Of a DNA stretch of 35,662 nt, positions 7,742 to 16,939 are shown piece by piece. Below the pieces are notes generated by a model. That model worked only from the letters and a program-made list of their open reading frames with translations. It was not told the DNA's origin and ran no database searches. Both the position numbers and the translations under genes were made by a program. How positions within the stretch are numbered: position 1 is the stretch's first letter; every line of letters begins with the position of its first letter. The stretch comes from an uncultured Clostridium sp. (GTDB lineage: Bacteria > Bacillota > Clostridia > TANB77 > CAG-508), in NCBI GenBank assembly GCA_900553365.1, contig USDL01000013.1, forward strand, positions 1 to 35,662, given 5' to 3'.

Positions 7742-8842
7742 TTATTCTGCTTTATTCTCAACCTCTGGATTTTCTACTTCTGGTGTTGGTGCTGTAATTG
7801 TAATTTCTGCATCCATTGGGCAAATTTGTATGAATGTATTTCCGTCATTTACTTTTATTTCTTGTCCGTTTGTGTATTTATATACTGTTTGCTCACTATG
7901 TGATGCTTTTTCCCATGTAATTGGAACAACATATCCGCCTGTTACTAGGTATCCTGAACCGCTTCCTATATTGTCTAAATCTTGTCTACCTTTATTTTCT
8001 CCATCATTTAATGTGTAATTTTTAACTTTATATATGATTATGTTTTTTGCAGTATATTGTTCTCCTGTTACTAAGTCTACATTTGCTTTGCCACTCATAC
8101 TTCTTTTATATACTTTATTTTCTTCATCATATTCATAGCTTGTTGTATGATAGTTTGAATATTTTAAATCTACTTGTGTTGCTTTTTCTGCTCCGTCTAA
8201 ATTGCTCATTTCAATTTCGTCTACACTGTAATTTAATAATAAGTCTTTATTAGTATCTCTTGTATATCCTTTTTTAGTTGCATATTCTTTTACATTTTCC
8301 ATACTTGTAAAACCTGTGTGTTCATAAGCTCTGTTTAGTGTTTTATCTCTAAAGAAAACGCTTCCTTCTAATGCAATTCCATCTAGATGGTCCATTGATG
8401 ATAGTTTGCTATATGCTTGTGGGCTTCCTCCCCAGTGTACAAATATTGCATCATTTTCATTTACATAGTCTAGAAAATAATGTCTTGCACTTCTTATTGA
8501 ACCAATTTTTGCAGTGTCTTGGTCTTTGTATAAAGCCATCATTCTAGTTATTCCGCCTTCTGCAATTATTTCATATACTAAGTATGCATCTTGCACACCA
8601 CATTGTGGCCATGCTGCATGGTTATTGTTTATCATTACTGCATAAGGTCTTGTTTTTGAATCTTCATTTACGATTTTTAATTTTTTTATTTCCTTTGGTT
8701 GCTCTATTATTGGGTCGTTTCCTTCTTTTATAACATCTTGTCCCTTTTCTTTTTTAGTCATTTTTACCGCTAATATAATAGCTGCTACGATTATTACTAT
8801 TATTAAAAATAGTATTGCAAATTTTCCTACTTTTGATTTCAT
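7742..8842 (-). CDS. DUF3048 domain membrane-anchored protein (YerB-like)
   Basis: A 366-residue protein with an N-terminal membrane helix (about residues 8-26) and an extracellular DUF3048 region: RPYAVMINN near residue 66, then QCGVQDAYLVYEIIAEGGITR, and IGSIRSARHYFLDYV, all typical for the YerB family. Unlike Bacillus YerB it lacks a lipobox cysteine and seems to use an uncleaved signal anchor. The C-terminus is acidic and proline-rich (PTPEVENPEVE). Role is unknown. It sits between ybeY and era, where many clostridia carry dgkA and cdd. Confidence 0.85.
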   Translation of the reverse strand: MKSKVGKFAILFLIIVIIVAAIILAVKMTKKEKGQDVIKEGNDPIIEQPKEIKKLKIVNEDSKTRPYAVMINNNHAAWPQCGVQDAYLVYEIIAEGGITRMMALYKDQDTAKIGSIRSARHYFLDYVNENDAIFVHWGGSPQAYSKLSSMDHLDGIALEGSVFFRDKTLNRAYEHTGFTSMENVKEYATKKGYTRDTNKDLLLNYSVDEIEMSNLDGAEKATQVDLKYSNYHTTSYEYDEENKVYKRSMSGKANVDLVTGEQYTAKNIIIYKVKNYTLNDGENKGRQDLDNIGSGSGYLVTGGYVVPITWEKASHSEQTVYKYTNGQEIKVNDGNTFIQICPMDAEITITAPTPEVENPEVENKAE

Positions 8843-8866
8843 AATTTAATCACATTCCTTTCAACT

Positions 8867-9331
8867 TTATCTATTTATGTTTAATTTTTGTAGTATATTT
8901 TCTTCTTTTGGTCTCATTTTCATCTTGTCTTCCTCTTTTATATGGTCATATCCTAATAAGTGATAGAATGAGTGAACTACCATATATGCTAATTCTCTTT
9001 CAAAGCTATGCCCATATTCTTTTGCTTGTTCTTCAACTCTTTCTATTGAAATTACCATATCTCCAAGTATATCTTCATTTTCTAGTTTTAGGTTTTCTAG
9101 TTCTTCCTTTTCATACATTGGAAAAGATAATACATCTGTTGGTTTATCTATTTGTCTATGTTCTCTGTTTATATTTCTTATATTTTCATCATTTGTTAGA
9201 ACTACATTTACATATAATTTTTTATCTTGTAAATTTTCTTCTTCAAAGCATTTTTGTAAAACTTTTTTTATTATTTTTTCATAATTTTTATTTTCTTCTA
9301 AATCCAAATAATTTAATTCTAATATTTCCAT
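8867..9331 (-). CDS. ybeY: Endoribonuclease YbeY
   Basis: Zinc-dependent endoribonuclease involved in 16S rRNA maturation and ribosome quality control. The 154-residue product carries the metal triad H120, H124 and H130 in the motif HSFYHLLGYDH and the conserved TDVLSFPMYE segment. The ATG overlaps the stop of the upstream gene (TAATG), indicating translational coupling. Confidence 0.95.
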   Translation of the reverse strand: MEILELNYLDLEENKNYEKIIKKVLQKCFEEENLQDKKLYVNVVLTNDENIRNINREHRQIDKPTDVLSFPMYEKEELENLKLENEDILGDMVISIERVEEQAKEYGHSFERELAYMVVHSFYHLLGYDHIKEEDKMKMRPKEENILQKLNINR

Positions 9332-10479
9332 TATGCTGACCTCTTATTATATACCATCCTTTTATAGGTTTTTACTGTTGGTGCAATATTTTTTATTGCT
9401 CCCATTTTTATTAATTTTTTCTTATGTAGTTCTATAATTTTTAAGTATTTATTTCTATTTACATTTAATTTCTTTATATCCTGTTTCAAAAATAGAATCT
9501 GTTTTTCATTTTGTTTGTCTTTTATTTTTTCATATTTACTCCAGAATTCTTTGTATTCTTGTCTTTCTTGAGGCTTGTCCCAATATATTTTTGTTGATAA
9601 TATTTTTAAGTTATAATCTTCTATAACGTCAAATAATGTTTCATAAAAATTTTCTCTTTTTGGTTCAGTTTTTGCATTTATTATTAATTCTCTTATTTCT
9701 TTCAATAATTTTATATAACATTTTTCAGTTGCGACTAATGGTAAGCTGTGAATAAATACTTTTCTACTTACTCCTAGCAATGCAACCTTTTGCATTATCT
9801 TATCTGTTTGTTCTAGCTTTCCAACTGTTGTATGTAAATATTGTTCATATTCTTCTTTTGCAATTTCATCGCCTTGCTCAATTTTTATTGGCAATATTTC
9901 TAATATATATGTTTCTAATGTTTTAAACACCTTATCATATATATTGTCTTCGGCTTTACGCACATTATCTGCAATTTCTACTGAATAATTTTTTAGTAGT
10001 CCTTTATATAATGTATCCATTTTATCAACATAAAATTTGTTATATTTATCAACAAACTTTTTGTTTTTCATTGCACTTACTGTTTCATAATCTATTCTTA
10101 ATAGATATTCTTGTTTTTTATATTTGTATTCTAGATAGTTTTTGTTTTTTAAACTTACTACAAAATAGTATTTTGAAATAGCATCTTTTTCGAAGCTAGT
10201 TGCTGTATTATTTTTAACCTTTTTATATAATGAATCCATTATGTACTTATCAATCGCCTCTAAATATAAGGCATAGCTATCTTCATACTTTTTTAGTAGT
10301 TCTTCTGTGTTATTTTCCACATAACTACTATATGCTTTTATCAAACTGTTTCTTTTTATGGAAATCATCATTCCGTTTATTCCTACTCTTGTAGGTATAA
10401 GTATTTTTGAAATTGTACTACTTATTTTTGAAAAAAACGTTTTATCAGTCTCTACTACTCTAAGACTTCTTTGTTCCAT
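9331..10479 (-). CDS. Unrecognised basic 382-residue protein in the yqfD-ybeY interval
   Basis: I do not recognise a family. The sequence is lysine-, tyrosine- and glutamate-rich and predicted largely helical, with likely coiled-coil stretches (about residues 50-110 and 290-370), no signal peptide and no clear membrane helix; a short apolar patch lies near residues 20-40. Ribosome binding site GAGGTG precedes the ATG. The gene occupies the place where many Firmicutes carry phoH and/or pgpH (yqfF) between yqfD and ybeY, but has none of the P-loop or HD motifs of those families. Both neighbours are tightly packed, so it belongs to the same operon. Confidence 0.7.
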   Translation of the reverse strand: MEQRSLRVVETDKTFFSKISSTISKILIPTRVGINGMMISIKRNSLIKAYSSYVENNTEELLKKYEDSYALYLEAIDKYIMDSLYKKVKNNTATSFEKDAISKYYFVVSLKNKNYLEYKYKKQEYLLRIDYETVSAMKNKKFVDKYNKFYVDKMDTLYKGLLKNYSVEIADNVRKAEDNIYDKVFKTLETYILEILPIKIEQGDEIAKEEYEQYLHTTVGKLEQTDKIMQKVALLGVSRKVFIHSLPLVATEKCYIKLLKEIRELIINAKTEPKRENFYETLFDVIEDYNLKILSTKIYWDKPQERQEYKEFWSKYEKIKDKQNEKQILFLKQDIKKLNVNRNKYLKIIELHKKKLIKMGAIKNIAPTVKTYKRMVYNKRSA

Positions 10480-10492
10480 TATATCACCTCTT

Positions 10493-11677
10493 TTAAATAT
10501 TCATCTCTTGCTCTACACCGATATTTTCCAATACCTCATAAGTTACTTCCACTTCTACTGCTTCATCTTGTGAATATGTGTTTACATTAACATTTACAAT
10601 GTTTTTTTGTTCTCCAATTTCTTCTAGCAGTTCTTTTTTTAGTTTTTCTGTTAATATTTGTGTTTGTTCTTCATTTGTATAAGTAACATCCTGTAAAACA
10701 TATTCTTTATTTGTTATTTTTACCACCTCAATAGGTAGATAAAAATTTGAAAATAAAATTATTTTTTTGTTCTCATTTATTGTATCATATTTTTCAAATT
10801 TTGAAAGGGTTTTAAACAAATTTATTTGATTTTTTTTAAATTTAATGCTGTATTTTTTTTCCTCGTTTCCTGTTTGTACTGGAATTTGTTGTTTAAGCAT
10901 TGCTTTTTCCTTTTTTGTGTACCAAATTTTTGCCTCAACAGTTGCTGCACCATGCACATATCTTGTTCCTGTATATTTTCCTTCTAAATATCCATTTACA
11001 AGTATATCTCCTTCCTCTACTATGTCGCCTACCTTTACATTGGCTGTTCCATTTTGTACATTTATTTTTGTTATCATTCCTGTTTTGTTTGCAACTATAT
11101 TACAGAATTTATTTTCATCTATAACCTCTGGTGCTTTAGCTGCTTCTTTAATTTTTACTATTGCATTTGTTCCTTTTACAGTTATTCCTATCCATGCAAT
11201 ATCTTCCCTATCTAGTCTTATTTTACTTATAACTGCATTTATATCTATATCATTTTTAGAAAGTCCTACTTTTAGCCCGCTTCCCTCTAGGCTTTGTAGA
11301 ATTTCTTGGTTTGTAATTTTAACATTTCCTGATATTTCTATGTTCCATATATAGTTTGATGAAACTATTAGTAGAGCTAAAATAACTACAAATAGAATTC
11401 CAAATATTTTTCTTTTTCTATATTTTTTTATGGTAAATGGTAGTCCTTTTTTTCTTTGTATTTTTATTTTTGATTTTGTTTTTCTTGCTACTTGTTTTAG
11501 TTTTTTATAATCAGCTATTCCAACGTTTGCATACATAATGGTTGATTTTTCTCGTTTTATATCCATTAATAATATTTTCTTGCTTACACAAATGTTTATA
11601 AATCTTTCTAGGAAAAGACCTTCCACTTTTATTTTTACATATCCAGTAAAATAATTTAATATTGGTTGTACAAACAC
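10493..11677 (-). CDS. yqfD: Sporulation protein YqfD
   Basis: Mother-cell sporulation protein of unknown mechanism, conserved in spore formers. The 394-residue product has the usual layout: N-terminal cytosolic part with GYVKIKVEG, a membrane helix (about residues 90-110), then an extracytoplasmic segment with ENKFCNIVANKTGMITKI and KVGDIVEEGDILVNGYL, the typical YqfD region. It follows yqfC by 32 bases. Confidence 0.93.
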   Translation of the reverse strand: MFVQPILNYFTGYVKIKVEGLFLERFINICVSKKILLMDIKREKSTIMYANVGIADYKKLKQVARKTKSKIKIQRKKGLPFTIKKYRKRKIFGILFVVILALLIVSSNYIWNIEISGNVKITNQEILQSLEGSGLKVGLSKNDIDINAVISKIRLDREDIAWIGITVKGTNAIVKIKEAAKAPEVIDENKFCNIVANKTGMITKINVQNGTANVKVGDIVEEGDILVNGYLEGKYTGTRYVHGAATVEAKIWYTKKEKAMLKQQIPVQTGNEEKKYSIKFKKNQINLFKTLSKFEKYDTINENKKIILFSNFYLPIEVVKITNKEYVLQDVTYTNEEQTQILTEKLKKELLEEIGEQKNIVNVNVNTYSQDEAVEVEVTYEVLENIGVEQEMNI

Positions 11678-11709
11678 TATTTTTTTCTCCCTTCATCTGT
11701 AAAATATTT

Positions 11710-11997
11710 TTATGTGTTTTGAGGCATTTCCTCATCTTTTTCTAAATCTATACTTTTTATTATGCCTTTTATTCCTATATCATCTTCTGTTATTTGCTCT
11801 AGCATTAAATTATATCCATTTACATTTATAGTGCCTATTTCTGTACCGATTTTTACAAAGAATTCTTCATACTCTAATATTCCTTTGTAGTTTTCTATAA
11901 ATATTTCATCAAATGAAATTATTGTTATTTTAGGTTCTTTATTATCTATTTCTCTAGGCATTTCTAAGATTTGATTGATTTTGCTTTTTTTTCTCAT
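11710..11997 (-). CDS. yqfC: Sporulation protein YqfC
   Basis: Small sporulation protein paired with YqfD in Bacilli and Clostridia. The 95-residue product has the family pattern: a basic N-terminus, then ITIISFDEIFIENYKGILEY and GYNLML near the C-terminus. A GTG three codons upstream is part of the ribosome binding site GAGGTGG itself, so ATG at 11997 is the better start. Confidence 0.9.
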   Translation of the reverse strand: MRKKSKINQILEMPREIDNKEPKITIISFDEIFIENYKGILEYEEFFVKIGTEIGTINVNGYNLMLEQITEDDIGIKGIIKSIDLEKDEEMPQNT

Positions 11998-12038
11998 TTT
12001 TGCCACCTCTGTAAATTGTATTTTTAAATAAAAAAAAT

Positions 12039-12064
12039 ATGCAATTCCTTTTTTGGAACTGCAT
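12039..12064 (-). terminator. Terminator after the metallopeptidase gene
   Basis: ATGCAATTCC (12039-12048) and GGAACTGCAT (12055-12064) pair with one mismatch around a six-base loop, followed on the minus strand by a long T run. It ends the pyk-metallopeptidase unit and separates it from yqfC. Confidence 0.85.
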
Positions 12065-12070
12065 GTTTTT

Positions 12071-12760
12071 TTATTTAATTAATGAAATTATATAATACAT
12101 TATTATTCCCATAAATGAACTTGTTATAATTTGTATAATAGTATGTGGAACAGCTATTTTGCTTATTTCTTTGTATTTTTTCATTACATTTTTTAATTCT
12201 TCTTTTTTTAAAATGCCTTTACTCTCCATGTATTCTCTGCTTAAATACTCAGCTTTTATTATTGCATCTGTTTCCAGAAAGCCTCTAATGGCTAGCTTAA
12301 TTATTGCAAATAGTAGTAGTATGATAAATTGTATTTCTATATTTTTTATTGTATGTGTAAGCGTTAGTATTGCTATTACTACCCAATATACCATACTAAT
12401 ATTAGAAAATATGAAGTTAAATAGTAATATTTTTCTATCTTGAATTGAGTGTAAACATTCGTGTGCTATTGTTTGTATTCTTGAATAATTATTTTTAATG
12501 TTTGCTATTAATATTTTGTCAGTAATGGCTATATATAAACTTGTATTATTGCTTTTAGTTTCTTCAACTTTTACTTTTTCGTTATTTAAACTTTTCAGCA
12601 TTTCTTTAGCAACTGTTATATTATCTGGAAATTTATTTATTAATTTTTCAAGTGTTTTATCTTCTTGCAAAGATTTTGCTTTTTTAAAATTAAATCCTAA
12701 AATAATTCCTAACAAAACTATACTTACAATTATCAATACTACAACAATTAACAACTCCAT
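12071..12760 (-). CDS. Membrane HExxH metallopeptidase, YugP-like
   Basis: Predicted zinc metallopeptidase at the membrane; substrate unknown. The 229-residue product has an N-terminal helix (about residues 3-22), a soluble part ending in AHECLHSIQD with H100, E101 and H104 as the zinc-binding HExxH, two to three further membrane helices (about 112-135, 142-160 and 205-226), and a possible third ligand glutamate in GFLETDAIIKAEYLS. This arrangement resembles the Zn_peptidase_2 (YugP) family, though HECLHSIQ departs from the usual HEvGHAiQ. Its ATG directly abuts the pyk stop codon, so it is co-transcribed with pyk. Confidence 0.7.
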   Translation of the reverse strand: MELLIVVVLIIVSIVLLGIILGFNFKKAKSLQEDKTLEKLINKFPDNITVAKEMLKSLNNEKVKVEETKSNNTSLYIAITDKILIANIKNNYSRIQTIAHECLHSIQDRKILLFNFIFSNISMVYWVVIAILTLTHTIKNIEIQFIILLLFAIIKLAIRGFLETDAIIKAEYLSREYMESKGILKKEELKNVMKKYKEISKIAVPHTIIQIITSSFMGIIMYYIISLIK

Positions 12761-14200
12761 CTATATTTCTACTACTCCTCCTATTACACTATTTCTTGTT
12801 AAGTCTTCTGTTGGAACATCTGTTAAAACTTTAGTTCCTCCATCAATTACTACTTTGTCTCCCTTTAATAAAAAGTTTTCTTCTTTTAATTTGTCTAAAC
12901 CTTTATGTAATAGAACATCAATGTTTGGTTGAGGTTCAAACCATTTTGGTATTATTCCCCAATATAATCCTAATTGTCTATATGTTGTTTCATTTTGAGT
13001 TATTGCAAATACTGGGCATCCTGGTCCAAAGCTTGATACCATTCTTGCAGTATTTCCTGTGTTTGTATATGCTATAATTGCTTTTGCATTAACATTCATA
13101 GCTGTTGTACATACAGCATAATTCATAATAAATTCACAATTTGTATGGTCTAAATCATACTCTCTTGCTTTTAATCTTTTCCAATATTTTATTGAGCTTT
13201 CTATTTCTATTGCAATTTTATTCATTGTTTTTACACATTCTACTGGATAGCTTCCTGATGCAGTTTCTCCAGATAGCATTATTCCACTACTTCCATCATA
13301 AATAGCATTTGCCACATCACTTACTTCTGCTCTTGTTGGTCTTGGGTTTGTAATCATAGATTCAAGCATTTGTGTTGCTGTTATAACTGGTTTTCCCTGT
13401 CTATATGTTTTCTTTATGAATTGTTTTTGGTATACAGGAACCTCTTCCATTGGTATTTCAACTCCTAAGTCTCCCCTTGCTACCATTATTCCATCAGAAA
13501 CATCTAGTATTTTATCAAAATTGTCTATTCCTTCTCTGTTCTCTATTTTTGATATTATTTTTATATGTTCTCCTCCGTTTTGTTTTAAAACCTCTCTTAT
13601 TTCTAATACGTCTTGTGGTTTTCTTACAAAAGAAGCCGCAATATAGTCAAAACCTGCTTGTATTCCATATTTAATATCTGCTATATCTTTTTCAGTAATT
13701 CCAGGAAGATTAACTGCAAAATCAGGAATGTTTATACTCTTTCTATTTGTAAGTTTTCCTCCTTGCATAACTTCACAAACTATATCTTTATCTTTTATTT
13801 CTTTTACTTTTAATTCAATAGTTCCATCATTTACTAATATTGTTCTTCCTATATCTATTTCTTGGTAAAGTGTTTTATATGTAATTGATACTTTTGTTTT
13901 ATCACCTAATTCATCATTATTAAGTAATGTAAATTCTTGCCCATTATCTAGATATATTTCATTGTTTTTAAATTTGCCTATTCTAATTTCTGGTCCTTGT
14001 GTATCTAATAACAATGGTATTGGCATTTTTAATTCGTCTCTAACTTTTTTGAACATGTTAATTCTATCTGCTTGGTCTTGATAGTTTCCATGTGAGAAGT
14101 TTATTCTTGCAACATTCATTCCTTCTAGCATAAGTTCTTTTAATGTCTCTTCATTATCTGTTGCAGGGCCTAATGTACATACGATTTTTGTTTTTCTCAT
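12761..14200 (-). CDS. pyk: Pyruvate kinase
   Basis: Converts phosphoenolpyruvate and ADP to pyruvate and ATP, the last step of glycolysis. The 479-residue product has KTKIVCTLGPAT at the start, RINFSHG, LDTQGPEIRIG, the active-site block KIENREGIDNFDKIL, MVARGDLGVEIP and the TRAEVSDVANAIYDGSS segment. It lacks the extra C-terminal phosphohistidine-like domain found in Bacillus pyruvate kinase. Strong promoter upstream. Confidence 0.97.
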   Translation of the reverse strand: MRKTKIVCTLGPATDNEETLKELMLEGMNVARINFSHGNYQDQADRINMFKKVRDELKMPIPLLLDTQGPEIRIGKFKNNEIYLDNGQEFTLLNNDELGDKTKVSITYKTLYQEIDIGRTILVNDGTIELKVKEIKDKDIVCEVMQGGKLTNRKSINIPDFAVNLPGITEKDIADIKYGIQAGFDYIAASFVRKPQDVLEIREVLKQNGGEHIKIISKIENREGIDNFDKILDVSDGIMVARGDLGVEIPMEEVPVYQKQFIKKTYRQGKPVITATQMLESMITNPRPTRAEVSDVANAIYDGSSGIMLSGETASGSYPVECVKTMNKIAIEIESSIKYWKRLKAREYDLDHTNCEFIMNYAVCTTAMNVNAKAIIAYTNTGNTARMVSSFGPGCPVFAITQNETTYRQLGLYWGIIPKWFEPQPNIDVLLHKGLDKLKEENFLLKGDKVVIDGGTKVLTDVPTEDLTRNSVIGGVVEI

Positions 14201-14234
14201 TTATTTTCATTTCCTTTCAAAATAATCTATTTAG

Positions 14235-14263
14235 ATTTTATCATTTTGCAGTATTAGTGTCAA
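14235..14263 (-). promoter_or_regulatory. Sigma-A promoter of pyk
   Basis: Minus strand: consensus TTGACA (14263-14258), 17-base spacer, TAAAAT (14240-14235), about 35 bases before the pyk ATG. Confidence 0.85.
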
Positions 14264-14286
14264 GATGCGAGATGTAAAAAAATTAA

Positions 14287-14328
14287 ACACTTTGAATAGG
14301 TTTTTAAGGTAAAGCTTATTCAAAGTGT
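14287..14328 (-). terminator. Terminator of the galK-coaW-glgP operon
   Basis: ACACTTTGAATA (14287-14298) and TATTCAAAGTGT (14317-14328) form a perfect 12-bp stem with an 18-base loop, followed on the minus strand by TTTAATTTTTTT. It lies just past the glgP stop codon. Confidence 0.9.
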
Positions 14329-14334
14329 CTTATT

Positions 14335-16899
14335 TTATTTTGTTATCCATTTTACTAGATTTAAGTTTGCTGGTTCTGGTAGCATTTCATGTTTTGGCAT
14401 TACTCTAAATGTATAGCCATAGTTTCCGCCTGTTTTCATTTTTATTTTTGTTTCATAAGTGTATATTTTGTTTTGTGTGTCTTCTCCTATTAATTTCATT
14501 GGAACTATGTTTACATCTTCTACTATTCCATTATCTAATATTTTTCCACAATAACATTCTGCTTGAATGTATTCTTTATCTATATTAGGTAATTGTACTT
14601 TACATGATACTGTTATACTTTCTCCTGCGTCTATTGTTATATTGTCTAGGTTGTTTTCTTGCATTATTTCTATGTCGTTCCAGTTTTCATATAGGTTTTG
14701 TTTTACTCTATTATATTCTGTAACAAGTTCTAGTTTGTTATAGTAATTATCTGTTAAATTGCACAATGGCATATATAGTTTGTTTGTATAGTCTACTAAC
14801 ATTCTTGCTGTACTATATTTTCCTCCTGTTGACATTATTGAGTTTTTCATAAATGAAAGCCAGTCTTTTGATATTCCGTTTTCATCTTTGTTATAGTACA
14901 TTGGTATTATTTTGTCTTCAAGTATTTTGTATATGCTTTCACTATCTGCTAAGTCTTGTTCTTCATAAGAAAAGTATTCAGCATTTGTTCCTATTGCCCA
15001 ACCATTTTTTGTGTTGTATCCTTCTGCCCACCAGCCATCTAATATACTGAAGTTTACAACTCCATTTACTGATGCTTTTTCTCCACTTGTTCCTGATGCT
15101 TCCATTGGTCTTCTTGGATTATTAAGCCATACATCAACACCTGATACTAAGTGTCTTGCTACATTAATATTATAGTTTTCTAATAAAAAGATTTTTCCTT
15201 TAAACTGTGGCATCATTGATATTTCATGTATATATTTTATTAAATCTTGACCTTCTTTATCTGCTGGATGTGCTTTTCCTGCAAATATTAGTTGTACTGG
15301 TTTTTGTTCATCGTTTAATATTTGTGTGATTCTTTCTAAATCTTTAAAAATTAATGTTGCTCTTTTATATGTTGCAAATCTACGAGCAAATCCTATTGTT
15401 AAAGCATCTGGGTTTAATCCTGATACTATTTCTTTTATTTTTTCATAGTGAGTTCCATTGTTTTTTAATCTTGTTGTAACATTATCTTTAACAAGTTTTA
15501 ATAATTTTATTTTTCTGTCTCTATGTGCTTCCCATAATTCTTTATTTGGTATTTTGTCTATTTTGTTCCATGTTTCATCTAAGTATATTTTGTCTTGCCA
15601 GTATGGTTCTAAATATTTATTATATAACTCCTTTAAATTTGGTGCAAGCCATGAGCAAGTATGAATTCCGTTTGTTATATGTGTTATTGGTGATTCTTGT
15701 GGTGCTATTTCTGGCCATACTTCTGAGAATAGTTCTCTTGAAACTTCTCCATGTAGTTTACTTACTCCATTCTTTTTTCCTGCTACCTTTAATGCTAGTA
15801 TTCCCATATTGAAGGTTGTTTTGTTTTTTTCTTTTGGTTTCATTCCTAGTTCTAAAAATTCTTCTTTTGAAATTCCTAAGTCTTTCCAATATCCATCAAA
15901 ATATTTTTCTACTAGTGTTGTTGGGAATATGTCGTTTCCAGCAGGTACTGGCGTGTGTGTTGTAAACACTGTTTTTGCGGTTACTATATCTTTTGCAATT
16001 TGAAATGATATTTCTTTTTCTCTTATTGTATCCTTAATTGCTTCTAATACAAGGAATGATGAGTGTCCTTCATTCATGTGGTATACTGTTGGTTTAATTT
16101 TTAGCTCACGTAGTAGCTCTACTCCGCCTATTCCTAAAACCATTTCTTGTCTTATTCTCATTTCTTGATCTCCGCCATATAGTTTTAGTGTTATTCCTCT
16201 AAATTCTTCTTTGTTTTCTTCTATATCTGTATCTAATAAATATAAATTTACTCTTCCTACACATATTTTCCATACTTTTATGTATAGTTTTCCTTTTAGC
16301 ATTTTTATATTTATTACTAAGTCTTCGCCATTTTCGTCTTTTACTGGTTTTATTGGCAAATTATCTAATTCTATGTTTCTATATTCACTTAATTGTTGAC
16401 CGTTTTTATCTATAACCTGATTAAAATATCCATTTTTGTATAGTAATCCTATTGCTACTAATGGTATTCCTAAGTCACTTGCAGATTTTAAGTGGTCTCC
16501 TGATAATATTCCTAGTCCTCCTGAATATATTGGAATTGTTTCATCTAATCCATATTCTGCTGAGAAATATGCAATTACATCTTCTTTATTATAAGGATAT
16601 TGCTTATTAAACCATGTATTTTTGCTTTTCATATAATTTTCAAAGTTTTCTACATTTGTTCTGTAATCTCTCAAGATTTCTTGATTTTGAGCTGCCTTCT
16701 CTAGTTTTTCTTGTTCAACCTGTTTTAAAAATTTTACAGGGTTTTTACCACATCTTTCCCATAAATCAATATCAATAGCTTTAAATATCTTTAGAAACTC
16801 TGTGTTCCAAGACCACCACAAATTTTCTGATATATCCCCAAGCCTTTCTATTGCCTTTGGTAATTGTGGATTTACCGTTATTTTATTAAATACGTACAT
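14335..16899 (-). CDS. glgP: Alpha-glucan (glycogen/maltodextrin) phosphorylase
   Basis: Releases glucose 1-phosphate from alpha-1,4-glucans with pyridoxal phosphate. The 854-residue product belongs to the GT35 subgroup with an N-terminal DUF3417-type region (SENLWWSWNTEFL) followed by YFSAEYGLDE, SGGLGILSGDHLKSASDLG, the EGHSSF block, TTHTPVPAG, and the PLP-binding MEASGTSGEKAS segment with its lysine. AAGGAGG precedes the ATG. It is the last gene of an operon with galK and coaW. Confidence 0.95.
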   Translation of the reverse strand: MYVFNKITVNPQLPKAIERLGDISENLWWSWNTEFLKIFKAIDIDLWERCGKNPVKFLKQVEQEKLEKAAQNQEILRDYRTNVENFENYMKSKNTWFNKQYPYNKEDVIAYFSAEYGLDETIPIYSGGLGILSGDHLKSASDLGIPLVAIGLLYKNGYFNQVIDKNGQQLSEYRNIELDNLPIKPVKDENGEDLVINIKMLKGKLYIKVWKICVGRVNLYLLDTDIEENKEEFRGITLKLYGGDQEMRIRQEMVLGIGGVELLRELKIKPTVYHMNEGHSSFLVLEAIKDTIREKEISFQIAKDIVTAKTVFTTHTPVPAGNDIFPTTLVEKYFDGYWKDLGISKEEFLELGMKPKEKNKTTFNMGILALKVAGKKNGVSKLHGEVSRELFSEVWPEIAPQESPITHITNGIHTCSWLAPNLKELYNKYLEPYWQDKIYLDETWNKIDKIPNKELWEAHRDRKIKLLKLVKDNVTTRLKNNGTHYEKIKEIVSGLNPDALTIGFARRFATYKRATLIFKDLERITQILNDEQKPVQLIFAGKAHPADKEGQDLIKYIHEISMMPQFKGKIFLLENYNINVARHLVSGVDVWLNNPRRPMEASGTSGEKASVNGVVNFSILDGWWAEGYNTKNGWAIGTNAEYFSYEEQDLADSESIYKILEDKIIPMYYNKDENGISKDWLSFMKNSIMSTGGKYSTARMLVDYTNKLYMPLCNLTDNYYNKLELVTEYNRVKQNLYENWNDIEIMQENNLDNITIDAGESITVSCKVQLPNIDKEYIQAECYCGKILDNGIVEDVNIVPMKLIGEDTQNKIYTYETKIKMKTGGNYGYTFRVMPKHEMLPEPANLNLVKWITK

Positions 16900-16939
16900 T
16901 TTATGTACCTCCTTAGTATTTTTAAATTCTTACGTTGCT

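Noticed and set aside
6820..7761. Longer Era with 13 extra N-terminal residues
   Set aside because: AGGAG is spaced for ATG 7722 and the family starts there.
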